From NCBI RefSeq assembly GCF_048771995.1, contig NC_133024.1, positions 42,198,001 to 42,262,000 on the forward strand: DNA of 64,000 bases, given 5' to 3'. A program made the translations under genes and the position numbers. The notes under the pieces are model-generated. The model did no database searches and was not told where the DNA came from. It saw only the letters and a program-made list of their open reading frames with translations. This DNA is from Taeniopygia guttata. Taxonomy: Eukaryota > Chordata > Aves > Passeriformes > Estrildidae. Below are positions 23,001 to 38,000 of this stretch, one piece after another (the first letter of the stretch is position 1; every line of letters starts with the position of its first letter).

Positions 23001-26000
23001 GTTCTGCACTTGCTAAGTACGTTATATTTCTGAAGGTGGACCCACTATAAATCTCTTTCCTTGGAACAGCTAGAAGGACAAAGAGTTCCCTATGAACAAA
23101 GTACATTTGAGTTGGTTTGTCTGTTTTCTTCAAGCACTTGTTTAAATACAGAGTTCTTCATCTTGTGATGTTCTCCAACAGCATCTTGATTGAGGTCTCT
23201 AGTATTGTAGCTCTTATATTCCTTTATTGTTCAACCAGTGAGCATGCAAAATCTGCAGTGTAGATATACAAGAGTATCATGCAGCTGAAAGTTTTGAGAA
23301 GTCTTGCCGTTTGTGTGCTACTATGTAACAAGGAGTCCTGGTGCACGTAAACATTTTATGTCACTTCTTCATCCATCCTATGTATTTTTGTTTTACTTTT
23401 TGTTTGTAAGATGCTGCCTCTTTCCATATTACTTGTGCTTCCTTATTAAAATCTGAGAAATGAAATTACTGCAAGATGTAGCCTTCTTTAAAGGTCATGC
23501 TAAAAGCTATTCTTACCACTGCAAAAAGCAGCAGTTCTATAGAAGTTCCATAGGTGTGCTACAGTTTATCACCTTTTTTCCTCTATTTAGATAATGAAGT
23601 AAATACTGTAGTGATGGTAGAAAAGGAAAATATCCTCTTCAGGTATTGTGTGTTGCTGCCTTTTGGTTATCTGGCAGGTTATTGTAGATTTAAATCAGTC
23701 TTTCAGTCTAATTATTTTTGAAGAATTACTGAGATCAATGATTATTTTTCTTCACTTTAGATCAGTTTAAGATGAACTCTTGAGTCATTTTGAAAAATGC
23801 ACACTGTAAATTTGTTTGTCCTGTAAATTTGTTTGTAGAAGTGTCTGTGGACATTATTTGGCCAGGTAAAGCGTATGAATTTATTTTAAGCCTTTCAAAA
23901 AAGAAATGAGAAGGATTCTCACAGTACTGTTATCGCCTCTGAAAAAAACTGAGCTTGTGTTTGATTTTTTAGCTTATGGAAAAGAAATTCTTCAACAAGT
24001 GTTGACTTGGTTTGAGTGGTGTGTGGGATGTTGATTGACCAGTCACGTAAGCTCTGTAAAGTAGAATGTTTTCAGAGACTTAGGAAATAATTATAGCTTA
24101 ATAAAGATTTCCTTGAGCATTTGAAAAAAGTTTAGATCTTAGGCTCAAGAGCTGCTGTGCAAGTGAATTTCTTTTCACTAATGCATTTTTTTAGCTTGAA
24201 TGGATTTTCAAAGATAAATAACAGTTCATTCCATATCTTTGAAAATCATAATGAAATCTTTCTTACATATCCCACTATATTGACTTTGATCCAGGCGTCT
24301 CCAATCTCAATTTTATTCCAGAGTTAAACATTTGACATGCAGTAGAATTAGCTTTTCTCATTTATATTTGGTTTTATGCTGGCTTGCTTGCTAAAAAACA
24401 CAAAAGGGTAAATTTTCTGCATGTGAATTTCACAGAAAAAGTAATTTGATCTAAAAATACTCAAGTAAATGCTTTTTTAAGAAAGTAAGCTATTATGTGC
24501 AAACACCTAATTATGTGAAACTAGTTTTCTCTGAGGCAAGGAAATATAAAAAGAACTTGGCTTATTTTTCTCTTTTTATTCTCATTATTGCATTATTGAG
24601 GTGAGGTAATGCAAGAGATGATAGAGTTCTTCAAATCAGAGACATGTCAAATGTCTATAGAAATCCCACATGAAGAAGCTAAATACCATACTTCAGTCCA
24701 GCTAGTGAATGAAAGCTCTCTTTCCAGGTAGTTTTGAACTTTGTGCTGTTAATTTTCGTGTATTCCTGAGCCTAACTGAGTTAGGTTCACCTACCTCATA
24801 GTTCAGATATTTGGCATGTCTTTTAGCTAGCAGCCATGTTCAGTTTTTTGAATTGCAATCCTTATTTAATTGCTTCATTTCAGCTTTTCAATAAGAATTT
24901 CCTGACCTAGAAACAAATTCCAAATCACATTGTACTTTAGAGTGCTCTTGTCCTTAAGGTGATTTACCTTTACCTTAAACAAAGTTTTTACTGTTTTTAG
25001 TTTTATTGTTGTATTTCAGTATATCTCGTAGCAGCAATCAGTGTCTAATCTTTTACTGCTAGAGGACACCAAAACACCAAATTGTTAGCTAATGTTACAG
25101 CTTTAGGTGTGTAGGTGCACTGCTTGGAATGAAGAAATTAACAAAGGGTTTGATTTAAATGTTACTTCTTACAGATCAAAGAAGTTGTAATTTATAAATA
25201 CTTATGTAAGAACATCATTTTTAGATGTGAAGGATGTTAAAACATCTGATACCCTTGTTGAGCTAAAGAATGACAGGGATATTTTGCACTTACGCTGAGT
25301 AAACAGGGAGGCATTTCTTTGTTCTTGTTCTGTTTGCAACTGGGAAGAAACAGCCATCTTAAATGTATTCTTAAAGAATGTATAATATATAGCAGTTTCA
25401 TTACTGTGATTTATTCATGTTTCTAACAGTTTTAAGTGGGAATTACACAATTCTGTAATTGATAAAGCACCAATGCTTGAAAAACTGTGAAAGAAAGTTG
25501 ATATTGTGATTAAATCTCCTCTTTAAAGGAAAATTTCTTTATTTTCCAAAGCAACACTAATAATCTTTTATGACTATTTCCTTAATAGAAAAATGTTAAA
25601 CCATTTGGATTAAAATATAAACTGATGGCAAAATGCAGAACTAAAAATTTGGCTGTGAAGAATATATGCTTAAAATGAGGAAAAAACTAGCGATTACGAA
25701 AAGAAAAATCCTAAGCTAGGAGCTTTTATTAAAAATAACAGTTGTAATAAAGAGTAACTATAAAAATGCTTGTCAGATTGTTTTGGTGTCGTGGCTCCCC
25801 CCTCCTCCCCCCTCTGCACATTGAATTTACAGTAAACACAATTTATTATTAAATTGGTGTTTTGGGAAATAAAGTTAAACAGTCGCAATAAGCAGCTACA
25901 TAGAACTGATTTAAAAAAAAAAACCAAAAACTAAAAGTGCTTCTCAGCCTTGGACAGTTAGCTTTGGCTTTCTAAATTAAGAAAGTGTAGCAGAAAAATC

Positions 26001-29000
26001 TGATCCAAAGACTAAGGTTATGTAATTACTATGTAGGTGTTTAAAAATTGGCTTTTGAGGAGTTTTTTGCTAACACTGCCCAGTTCCAATAGCTTCAGCT
26101 CTACAGATATATATATTTGTTGCAAGACTGCAACATAGAAGCCAATTTAATTTTGTGTTGTCAGAAGTTTATTTGGATATTGACTGTGCAGGTGTTAGGG
26201 TTTGGAGTCCTTACTGGTTTCAAAGTTGTGAGACAATCTTTTAGAGAAAGACTTGCAGATTTTTTTTATACTGACATATGAAATGCTAGTAACTTATCTT
26301 AAATAGGTCAGCTTTTCTCAATAAATGTTATGTAAATAGGCTCAGCTGTATTTTCCTGATGTATTTTCTTTCTAAGAGAAATTCTGATTTTCAACAAGGC
26401 AAATATTTTTATATTTCCTAAATAAAGATGACAGATTCCTTGACAGGTTTTCAGGAGCTTTTAGGATTGGGAGACATTTGGTAGCTCCAAAGGTAGATGT
26501 TTTATTGCCATTATTGGTTTGGCGTTGGGAAATCTAAGCATTCATAGCCATTATGTGCTCTGTTATATTTTGATAGAAAATCCAATTTTGTAGTGTATTA
26601 AAAAGTTCTTACTTGCCCTGCACAGTTTTCCGGTTTGTTCATCAGACTTGTTGGGCTCTGTGTTAAGCATGTATATCTTCCTTTTTCTTTCCTAGTAAAA
26701 ACAAATTTAATAAAAGCAAAGCAAACACTTGGAGATGATATCTACAAGAGTAGATACAGCTGATACAGGTGAATAGACTATTGAAGTTCATCGGTTTTTC
26801 ATCTGTGAGCCTCTGCTTTTTCATCTGCTTTTGCCATGATGCAGCACATTTATCTTCCACTTGCATCTTTCCTTGTATATTTTGGCTGGATAAAAGACAG
26901 CTCCTGTAGTGGCTAAATTTAGTTTATGTGATGTTAAGGGGAAGGATATGGGGGGACAACATGCCAGTGACTAGTTGACTGCTGTCTCCTCTCTGTGGGA
27001 ACACAAAACAAAGCAAAACATGCTGGGTTTTAGCTGTCAAGTGAGACAAACAGTCTTTCATCTGCTGGCAAGCCAAACAAATGCCTTTATAAGGTTTTGG
27101 TTTCTTTGGATTTTTGTTCATTTGTTTTTAAAGAATGTCTTTATGTAGTAGAGATTGATTCCCAAATTTAAAACACTAATACTACTTAAGTCATCATGTG
27201 GTTTTTTAGGACTTCATTATGAAGGGGGAAAAGAGGGAAGGATGGTGTACAGACAGAGATGGGAAAGTTTTAAGTGTGAAAATAAGAGATATTTTTACTG
27301 CTATTCGGCTGTGCAATTCATGTTCTGAGACAGGCTTCTGTGCAGTGTCTTGACTTCTACCATTAAAGAGCATCTCTGTTGTTCATTGGATTCATTTACT
27401 ACATAGGATATCGTGAGGTTGAAGGACAGTCCCGGAGTATGTGTCTCAATACTGAGGACTATTTTCACATCAAATTTAGAGGAGACATCTCTCATCAGAC
27501 CCTTTCAGGGAAACCAGCTCAGTTTGAATCAGCTTGTGCTTTCTAAGGTCGCAGAGCTTCCCAGGAAAAATTTGCATTAGTCAGATGAAAGAGGTGTTAG
27601 AAAGTGTGAATCATGTAGTAAAATTCATGTGGAAGATGAGGATGACTTAGGTACTGAGAATTGGCTACCTGCCCACCCCTTTTATCCAGTATAGTATTTT
27701 ATATACCAAGTACCAACTGGATTCCAATTCAGCCCCAGATTCTGCAGTGGTGTTAGCTTCTTAAAGACAGGTTTGCATTCCATATAATTACACTCTCACT
27801 AAATACCTAACTTTTCCTGCTTGACAAACTGTGAAATGGTGATCTGCTATTGTGATTTTTTTTTTTTTTTGCTTGTCTATTTTCTTGGACTAGTAAATGA
27901 TACTAAGTTGTAAGTTTAAATGATATTAAGTTGTTTCAGTATTTCTGAATGTGCAGAAAGACATTCTAGTATATTACTTCATAAACTGTAATAAAACTTC
28001 TCAGAGATCTGGTGGCTTGGTAGTACTATGTAGTGTAAGGCTATAGATGGTCAGACACCACCTGGATTTTTGTTTTTACATCTGTAGTTGCTCGCATGAC
28101 TTGCTTTATTAAGGAAAGTGTATTTTTATGTTTATTTAGATTTTGGGGGTTATGTGATGCAGCATAACTTCCTAACTGTTGAAAGGAAGTAGAGTTCCTG
28201 CTGTTCTGGTAAGGCAGTGATTGCTGTAACTGTTAGATATATGTTCTATAATGAAAAATTGATTAAAATGTCTTTTTTGTGGGGTCATTTTTGTTTTTGT
28301 TGAAATATTATGACTACCAAGAGCTCTGCTAGCTGTGGTCGTACAATTTCTTGTAAAGAGCTTAAGCGAGTAAAACACACTTGACAAACACAAGTTAAGA
28401 AACTTCTTTTTTTATTACTGTTCGTTTTCTTGTTTGCTATCACTATTTAGTTGTAAGTGCATTTTTCTCAAAGAATTTGAGGTCCCTGAGTCATCTTAGT
28501 GATTAAGACCTTTTGTATTTAAAATGCTTTTATTTTCTCCACTCAGAGGTAAGATAAAACTATGAGCTTGCATCCAGGTGTGTTTGACTGCAAGCTCTTC
28601 AATAGCAAGTGTGTATTTCAGCTGAATGTTTGGCATGGAAAGAACATGTAGAAATAATCTGGAGTCTGAACAAAATTTGAGAGAATCTGGATTTTTTTTT
28701 TTTTATTTTCAGAAATAAATTACAAAAAGCATGAATCTGTTGTGGACAGTGTCCTACCTGTCTTTAAATTGATCAGCTATGAGGTATGCTGTTAACAGCT
28801 TTTAATTTTATTTTGGGTTTTTTTAACCAAGTCATAGCTGCTGTTTTTCCAGTTAAGTTTTAGAGCTATCTAAGCCATTATGACTCTTCTTTTTGTTTTA
28901 CATTGACTATCAAGGCAGCTTGCTTAAATCTTCATCATTGCTGTTAGACCCAACCACATTAATGCAATTGAAACCTTAGCAGTTTCTCTAATATTGCAGA

Positions 29001-32000
29001 GACTTAATGATGCTGTCTGCAGAGAAAATATTAAACATTATCAAATTATTTCAGTCTCTTTATGGTAGAATTTTCCAGATTGACATTTTTATAATCTGGA
29101 AAATGTTGAGTAGCTTGTAGGAGGCAATGTCAAGTTTTCAGTCATTTAAGAGTTAGCGCTTCTCTGGAGTATGCCAAGATAATACACATCAGCGTTAACA
29201 TGACGAGAATAGATGTTTACCATACATGTAATTGGGAAAATTGCGGGATACTGACAGGAAGTGTGGAGGTCAGAGAATGCAAATCCAATTTCCAATTCAC
29301 ACAAAAACTGTGTGAGCTAGTAGATTGAGAAAACATTGATTGTTAATGTTCTATCTGGTTCTTGTAAGTTAGTAATTTATCTCACTAATTATTTGCCTTG
29401 TGTTGTTTCTAAACGTCTGTAAAAGGGTTAGTTGGTATTAATAAACAATTAGGGCTTGGGAATCTGTTGCAGAAGAAATGTTTTCTCTGTATCAGGTTAC
29501 TTTGGTTTCCTTTAGAGATGTAAAATGTGATCAAATATGGCCCTACACCAAAAGAATTGTCAGCCCAAGAGTCCAGGACTTGAAACATTGATCCAATACA
29601 GTTGGTTAGTTTAGAAGCTTCATAGCTATCTTGTGTTTCACATTATTAGGTAGATTGAGCTGTTCATGCTTCAGTTGTTTAGTTTGCTATGAATGAGGTG
29701 TCACACTGCCTCTTTACATGTTTTCCATCTGAAAGTGAGCTGATTGTATTGATTAGGTATTAGTTCTTAATCACTGACCTGTTTCTTTTATGCAGTTCAA
29801 GTTGATGAGGAGGCTGTTTGCATTTTGGTATTTGTTTCATATTTTTGTTTTGAGTGTTTGGGTTTGGTTTTGTTTGTTGTGTTTTTTCAGGAGATTAGTT
29901 GATCAATGAGCTGGCAGTTGTAGCTTTATAAGCTAGTTTGTTTGTATCCGACCAGGCCAAGTTGAAGACTGTAAACTCATAAAACCTGAAGTGAAGCTGG
30001 CCGGTCATCTACTCTTCTAATTGTTTTGAGAAGAGTATGCTTGGCATGGTTCTAATAATTTTTGGTACAAATTTGTACCCTGCCTTTGTAAAGTGTACAC
30101 TGTATTACCAAAGCTGACTTATGATTAACCTGATGTTTGTAAAAATGTAAAAAATTTCTGTACTAGCCTTATAGGTAGTAATTTTCACTATTAATAGTAT
30201 CAGAGTTTACATGGATCATAATTCTGATTGCCTTTATCTTCCTACAGCTGCAGCTTGTTGGAATTCTTTAGCAGGTAGAAAAATGGGGGAAAATTATGGT
30301 GTATTTATGTACTATTTCTACAGTGCATTTGCAAACAGGACTAGAGAATATAGTCTGTTTTCTTATTTTTCACTCCTGCCTCTTTTTAAAATCAGTCTTT
30401 TATATCTGGTCTGTGGCATTACTGTTCTACAGGAAAACTGCAAAGCATTTTTTGCCTAATGTTTAAAAAAATTTAACAAAAACCTAGTTGTCATTGCAGT
30501 GGAAAACATGGCATTATGTATTAATGTAAATAGCTCATGCAAAAAATCCAAAATGCAGACACATATGCACACATAGGAACACACACACTTACCTGTATAT
30601 AGCATGTTTACTTTCCAGGGTTAATATTGGAGTCTTTTTTTCCAGTATCACTTACTATTTCCTCTCATCACTCTTCCTGAAATTTCCAGGCTGTTGTGTG
30701 CTTTTAATTTAATGAAGAAGCTTAACTTTGGGTTTAGGTTTTATTTTTAATGACTAGAATACAGTTTTTGAAAGATTACTCAGTTGATATTCTTAAGGAT
30801 ATGATGTACTTAAAAGTTTATTAACAAGACATGTATTTTAAAATCAGAGACAGCAATATAGTTAATGCTCAGCATTAAAAGAAATTAGTTTGTTATTTTG
30901 AAGACCTGTATTTCCTGACATAAGCAAGTAAGAAGTACTTACTTAAAAAGTCAGTTTATATATGAAACAAGTTGACAAGGGAAATGCAAATGTAACATCA
31001 AATAATTAATTGCTATATGGACTTGTTCCAGTTCTTTCAAATGAAGATTTTTATAAATTGTGGCAAGTAGTTGACCACAACTTGAGGCTGTTTTTTTAAA
31101 TCAAACTAAAAGCAAAATACATAGCATTTAAACAGAAACTTTATGCTGCTTCTAGTTTTGTCTCCTTCATATCTCCTATGTCATGAGAGACATGGGAAAA
31201 TTGAAGGAGGTTTAGCAACGGGACACCAAGGTGATTAGAGGGTTGGGGAACTTGACTAATGTAAAAATGCTGGTGGAGCTGGGTTTGTTGAACCTCAAGA
31301 GGTGAAAGTTCTAAAGAAGGGAATCTAATCTAAAAGGCAGCAGGCTCAGGTTGCTTCAAAGGGAGTTCTGTCTCTGTAGAACAAGTCTGCACCATGAGAT
31401 CAGCAGAATACTGGACTAGGTTCCCCAGAGAAGGGTTGAAATACTCTGCTTGACAGAGCCCTGGGTAACCCAATGTAAGGCTCTGTTTTTCAACAGAAGG
31501 TTAGACCGGGTGGTCCCCAAAGGTCTTTTTCAACCTACATTTTCCCCATGGTTCTGTAAATCTGTCTTTCTCTGATAGTGAAGCAAATATGGGGAAATGG
31601 ACTAGGCAGGCTGTGGTACTGCAGGTAACTTGTGGAGAACAGGAATCCTAAGTCCTGATCTGTTCCTCAGAGCAGAGCAACTGTACTGCCTTAAGGAAAT
31701 GGAGAGTGAATGCACTTAAGGACAAAGTGATGCCTGAGATTTTCAAAGGAGGAACTTGACATATGATGGGAGCGGAGGGGAAAGCACTATGTGAATTTGA
31801 ACATGAGTGTTGAGAAGGGTAGCTGAATAGTTGAAGAAACTTAGGACAAGAAAAGGGGTGAACAATGAGGAAGAAAGCAGTAGCATATGGGTTTGATATG
31901 CACTCAGTGTACTAAATGGTTTAAGCATCAAGTGTATTCACCACATGTGATAAAGCTGGGATAGCAGGACTGACAACGCAGGAGCCTTTATGTTCCTCTA

Positions 32001-35000
32001 CATGTTGAATGTGGTGTAGTGTGAGTAGTCTTGGGTGGTTTTCTCTGGTAGTCCTGGGATACAGACAGGAGGAGGGGGCTCTCTGAAAGTAATAGAGGAG
32101 GAAGGGTGCACCAGGACATTATGGAATGTTTTGTAGTTAAAATCACAAGAACAGGCTGGAGCCTAACACTGTTGTTTTAAATATTAAAGAAAAGAGAGAA
32201 GAGGGGGGAAATGGATTGTCTAGAGCAGGTATTAATGTACTTATTTGATTGTAAAATGGGCCATACCAACACAGAGGTGAAAGAAAATACCTTTCTCCAA
32301 GTCCAACGATTTTTTTGGGGGGTTTTTTTTGGGTTTTTTTGTTTGGTTTGTTTGTTTGTTTTTGTTGTTGGGTTTTTTGGGTTGTTTGTTTTTGGTTTTT
32401 TTGTTTTTGTTTTTTGTTTGTTTCAGGGAAGTTGGATTGTGTAAGTAGATGGATATGGAATTTGCCCTGGTAATTCATTAAGGCATACTTAACATTGTGG
32501 TTCCTTTTTTCTTCTACTGTTATTTTCTCCAGAGGAGAGTTAGTCCTGTCCTTAGACTGTTTTGGATCATTCCATTAGCTAAATGCTGCAACTGTCTCAA
32601 AATTCTGCAATTGAGGGCAGCTCTGAATTGTCACTGCCATGTCTTGTGGGACATGTATGTCAGACTTTGCAGTATGGTTTGGAAATCATGAGAACACCTG
32701 AATGTGTGCTTTAGTGTAACATTGTTTTGTTTAGATCAGTTATTACTGCTGCCAGTACCTGTTTTTATTTACTGCTTAGATATCTATAGAAGAGAACCAC
32801 TTTATAGAGAAGGCTTGATGCCTTTACCCCTGGTTTAGGATGGGGAACATGAGCATAGAAAAGGAAAGTACCTTGCCCAGTCAACTCAAAGAATTACTGG
32901 CACAACTACAGTTAGAATCTGCATCTTAAGCAATTATTTAGTGAGTGGATTCTGCAAAGTAACATGTTATTGGGAGGGGGAAAATGTTTTGGATTAAATA
33001 TGACTGATGTTATATTTTTAGTAAGAACATTGAGTAACCCATCAAAGAAATTGTCTCAATATATGGAATTGTCTCTATCCAGGTTTTTATTATCCCTGCT
33101 AGAGAAAAGAGGTTATTTTCTGCCATTGTCTCTTTAGTCACCAGCTGGACTTGGATGCTTGCATGAGATACTGATTAACATAGGCTATGGGTAGCCAAGC
33201 TTGTAACAAGGTCCATAGATTTCAAGGTACTATAGAAATGCCATTGGTCAATATAACCACACATTGTAGTGTCTTGTAAATTTAGACTAGTGGGGAAAAG
33301 TGGTGTAGCCCCCAAAGAGCTGCTGCAGTGTCACAGAGCTGTGATTATTTTTAGAGGAAGCTTAAATTTCATCTAAGGATTTGAAGGTTTGGTGGTTTGA
33401 GGCTGGGTTTTTTGGAGGATTTTTTTTTCCATTGGTATATTTCTTACTGTTATAATGGACACCTCTCTACCCACATTTTTCTTCCAGAATAAATCAAATC
33501 CAAATAGCTTAATATGTGTGTGATAAATTCAGAAGACTGCTTCTATAAGTGCTTAAAAAAGTGTTTCTTCTGTATTCCAGCATCCAAAGGTGGGAGGCAG
33601 AATAGCTTAATAAATTTTGACAAACAGAATGCTATTTTATAAAATGTTACTAGATCAAGCTGTCAGATGCCAGAGACTGTATATCCTACTTTAGTAGTTG
33701 AATATAAATTTTTAATGTTTATATAAAACTATCTTTGGTTAAATACTTTGCCTTTTAGTGAATGCTGGAAGTACTGCATCCTGAACAGCCATTAGCTCAC
33801 TGCTTTGAGGCTGTATAAATTCAAATTGTGGAGCAGAGTTGGTTCATAATTTTTTTTTACTTATGAGTTTTTTCTAGAGCAATAATGTGAGGTAATTAAT
33901 TTGCTTGATATTACTACTCTGTTACAATTTCTGTAAATATTTCTGTCTGATTTATAGGTAGTAGCTCAATTCCAAATTTCTTTCACATAATGAAGCGACA
34001 GTTTACTGAAACAGAGTGGGATGTAATCAAGTCAATGAGTAATGAATGGATGCAGCTGGATATGTTTTATCGGCACTGGGTAATACTTCTTTTCTTATTC
34101 AAAGTCCTATTCAAAGAATGTTCACATTCTTTTCTGATATAATTTTTTGTTTTCATTACAGTAAAAATGTAATCTTTCCGTAGTTGCATTGAAATGGTTT
34201 AGGTTGAAAAGGACATCTAAGATTACCAAATCTACCACTGAACTATGTCTCTAAGCACCATCTCTATCCATATTTTAAATAATTTCAGCATGACTCAACC
34301 ACTGCCCTGGGCAGCTTGTTCCAGTGCTTGAAAAACTATTTGATGAGGAAGTTTCTCCCATTATCCAATCTAAACCCCCCTGGGTCTACCTGATACTATT
34401 TCAGGTGAAGATATTCTTGGACTTTATCTTTCAGTGATTATTTTAATATCAGAACAACTTTGAGAACCATGGTACAGCTGATATTTCCAATGGGATTTAT
34501 TAGTAGTTTTAAACACATAGCCAGAACAAGGTAAAGCATTCATATCTGTAATTTGAATTGCATATTTATTTTAATGCAGCAGGTTAGGCTGGGTATAAAC
34601 CATGCTGATAACTTTTTTTTTGATAATTTCATCAGTCTACCCTGACATTTAGTAGTATAAGTCTTAAATTTATTTTGTCTGCAATGTGTGCTCAGAAGTA
34701 ATGTTTGTAGAACAGTAAATAGCAGTTTAAAAAACAGTTTGTAGCCAGTATAAATAAAATACATTTTTATGTCTTTTAGGCCTTAAAAGAAAGCTTCTTA
34801 AAGGCCATTGGAGTTGGAATTGGCTTTAACTTGCAAAGAATTGAATTTAATGTGTCTCCATTGCAACTGGAAATAGGGAAGGTGTATAAGGATACAAAAA
34901 TGCTTCTGGATGGAGAAAAAGAAGAGGAGTGGACATTTGAGGTAAAGAACATGTTTTCATTAGTGATAAGCAGTCTCAACTCCTTATCGTTGCATTACAT

Positions 35001-38000
35001 GTTTGATTTTTTTTTTAATTGCAATTTCACATCTTTCTTTTGTATAACCCCATTGAGCTTATATTAATCAAAACTTAAGATATAAATCTACAGCATTTTA
35101 AAGATTTTTTTTTAAGATTGCAAGCACACCCCATATATGGATTTGTTATAATGTCTTTTTATTTTTCCTGTGCCTGGAATATATTTCCTGCATCTGGGAA
35201 GGTCATGCTAAGGTATGCAGGAAGTTCACAGAAATATATTCGGACCTGATTTCTTGAATGTGTCTAAGATTTTAAAGTTCTTCATCAGTTGGTCTAGAAT
35301 TATTGATCTCAATAATCTGAGTCTTGGGGTTTGGGCTTCTGTTTTCCTTCTTCAAAGTTATTGGGACTTACCACTAAAACATCTATCCTTCCAGATTTGG
35401 TAAGAAATTATCAGTATCATCTTTAAAGGATACATAGGGGAAAAACTGATAGGGACATGTTTACTGATGGACCTGGCAGTGCTGGGTTAACAGTTGGAAC
35501 TTGCTGGTGTTGAAGGTGTTTTCCAGCTGATATGATTCTGATTCATAATGATCTCAAATTATTTAATTACCTAAAAAACAAGCTTTAAAACCAAATTTAA
35601 TTACAATCCCATTTCTCTACACCCCAGAGGCATGTTTGTTCAACCCCTTTAAACAAAGCAAAAAATGGAACAAACTGTCAAGTGCACCTTTCAGTAAGAT
35701 TAATCAGTTTCAAATACATATTTGCATTTTTAAAATAACTATATTGTTGGAGACAGCTGTTCCAATAGAGCTGTCTAAATGACAAATTTCAGCTGTATAT
35801 TTATTTTCTTTAGTATACAAACTACATGTACCCTGTGCACATGGTATGAAAGAATGAATGTTCCAGTAATGTTTAACTTCAGAGTATAAGTTTCTTTCTT
35901 CACAGGTCATTCCTTAATTCCTGTCCATTTTTCATTTTGTGTTACAAGTCTATGCATACTAAATCAGTCCCCTTACTCAATTCCTATATAGTATAGCAAT
36001 ATTAGTATGCCATGAAATTCACTAGTTGGAATTGCACTGGCAAAGGAAGTTATTGGGAAAGCCTGTGATACGTCTTGTACCAGAAAGCTTTCTGTGTTAC
36101 TGCAGTGTCCCATGGCCAGTGGAGCATCTGGCTGTCTTCACTGAATGCTGGAACTCCTAATTTTGGTCTTTGATTTGCCTCTGGTTGATTGACAGAAATA
36201 GTCTGAAGATGATGATGCAGATAGCTCCCTGTAATACTTAAACGCTTTCTAATTGCTTGGATTTTCCTTATTACTTAGTAATTACTGCTAGAACACTCAT
36301 GCAGTTTTTGAGGAATGTCTCCACTCCTACACTTGCCCACCTGCTTCCCAAGAATGCAGCATTATAATGAGGAAGATTCTTGTATTTCAAAGAGAGGGCT
36401 TAATATCAAGTTTCCTTTAAATAAAGCTCAAGTGGGATATAATTTCATTTAAATATCAACTTTCATTAAAATTAAATAAATAAAATGTTTTTCAGTTACC
36501 AGTCTCTGGACAGTTTAAAATTAAGCATTGCTTTACTATTTTGTCTTTCCAATTTTGTTTTAATTTTATGTCCATTTTCTTACTTGGAAAATTCTTTTTT
36601 TTTTTTTTTTTGTCTCATCAGATTTTTGAAATAACTTTTTAGTTGAAAACACTAATTTTGAGAAACCTGAAAGAGTCACTTGTAAGACTACATTTTTATG
36701 ATACAGTCTTTTCCTTAGGTTCCCTGTTGTGCCAATTTTTTTTTTCTATCAAATAATAAAATATAATGTCTCACTTCTACATTTCAGAACTGCCTATATC
36801 TTAGTGAAAGGAAACAATCAAAGAGAGCAAGACTGTTTAAAATTAAATTATCACATTTTTGATTTATTCATTTCAGTTTTAAAAAGAAGCTAATTTACTA
36901 AAAATAGAGGGGAGAATTTAAGGGGATTTTATCCACTTTAATTGCACAAAATATTCTGAAATCTTCTTCAGAAAATACCATGTAATATTAAAAAGATAAC
37001 TTTAAATTCATAAAGATAAAGAAAAGATCCTCCACCTTATACTTGTCATGACTAAAAGGTCAAGAGAAATACTAATGAATCAGAACAAATCAAAGTTGGC
37101 ACTATTTAGACACCCTGTAACTGTCCACAGTCAGAGCAAAGCCAATTCAAATTGGAGAGAGAATTTTCTGTGAACAGTGCAAAAAGGTTTCTCTTATTTC
37201 GTTGTAAATCAAAATTAACTACTTTATTTTGTATTTGACTGTGTGTGGTCCTTTTACCAAGGATTTAGTTTTGCTTGAAGTATCTTTGCCCTCATTCACA
37301 CCCCATATTTTTTGGCTTGAATGGAAGGCAGTTGATCAGAAACAAGTTTGGTCTTGATGGAAAGATTTAGCTTTAGGGTCTTGTTTATTATTTGTATATT
37401 ACTCTAGAGATTGCTACACAGATTCCCTTCAGCTGTTTTGGAAGGAGTTGGAGGAAAAAAGCTTTGTTTAAAAACATCAATTTAATTTTAAGATATGTCT
37501 GCTATATATGTTGACTATGCTTTATTCATGTAGACAGTACATACTTTCCTCATTTTAAAAAGGTGACTTTGTTTGGCAATAACTAAAGGACAGTTAGCCC
37601 AGTAAAGAGTGATAACAGTATTTTGTCAGGGTGTTGATTTAGGATGGAGTCATTATGATGATGGTGATGATGATTATTATTATGAGTAATTCTATATGCT
37701 CCATTTACTTCCTTTGAAGAAAATAAACTTGTAAAATTGTCCTAGTTTCATCTCTGATACAGTTAATTTTCTTCTTAGTAGCAGCCATAGTGCTCTTAAC
37801 ACATGGAAACAAAGTCAAGGACTCTAGTTTCTCATAGTGCCCTGCCAGTGAGGAGGCTGTGTGGTATGAGCTGCCTACTACTATGACAAGAATGAAATAG
37901 TAGTTAATTCTAGTAAAAATGAAAGAAGTTGATTGAAAACAGTTATGACAAGTTCTATCATTTAAAGAGATCCATGTAAGTTTATAAGCTAGACAGATTT

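Larger units (their letters stand above)
21114..33957 (+). other. AASDHPPT: AASDHPPT intron 2 (12.8 kb)
   Basis: A phase 1 intron and the longest in the gene. It contains a minus-strand LTR fragment (about 22090-22420), a short direct repeat (23804-23836), a perfect palindrome (30064-30079), a CR1 3'-end fragment (31200-31565), a 114-nt G/T-only tract (32310-32423), and an open cassette-like exon candidate at 28713-28783. The remainder is AT-rich sequence with no recognised feature. Confidence 0.9.

Noticed and set aside
32143-32478. Open frames of 77 and 111 codons across the G/T-only tract
   Set aside because: The translation is a low-complexity Lys/Gln/Asn/Thr or Phe/Gly/Val run caused by the simple repeat.
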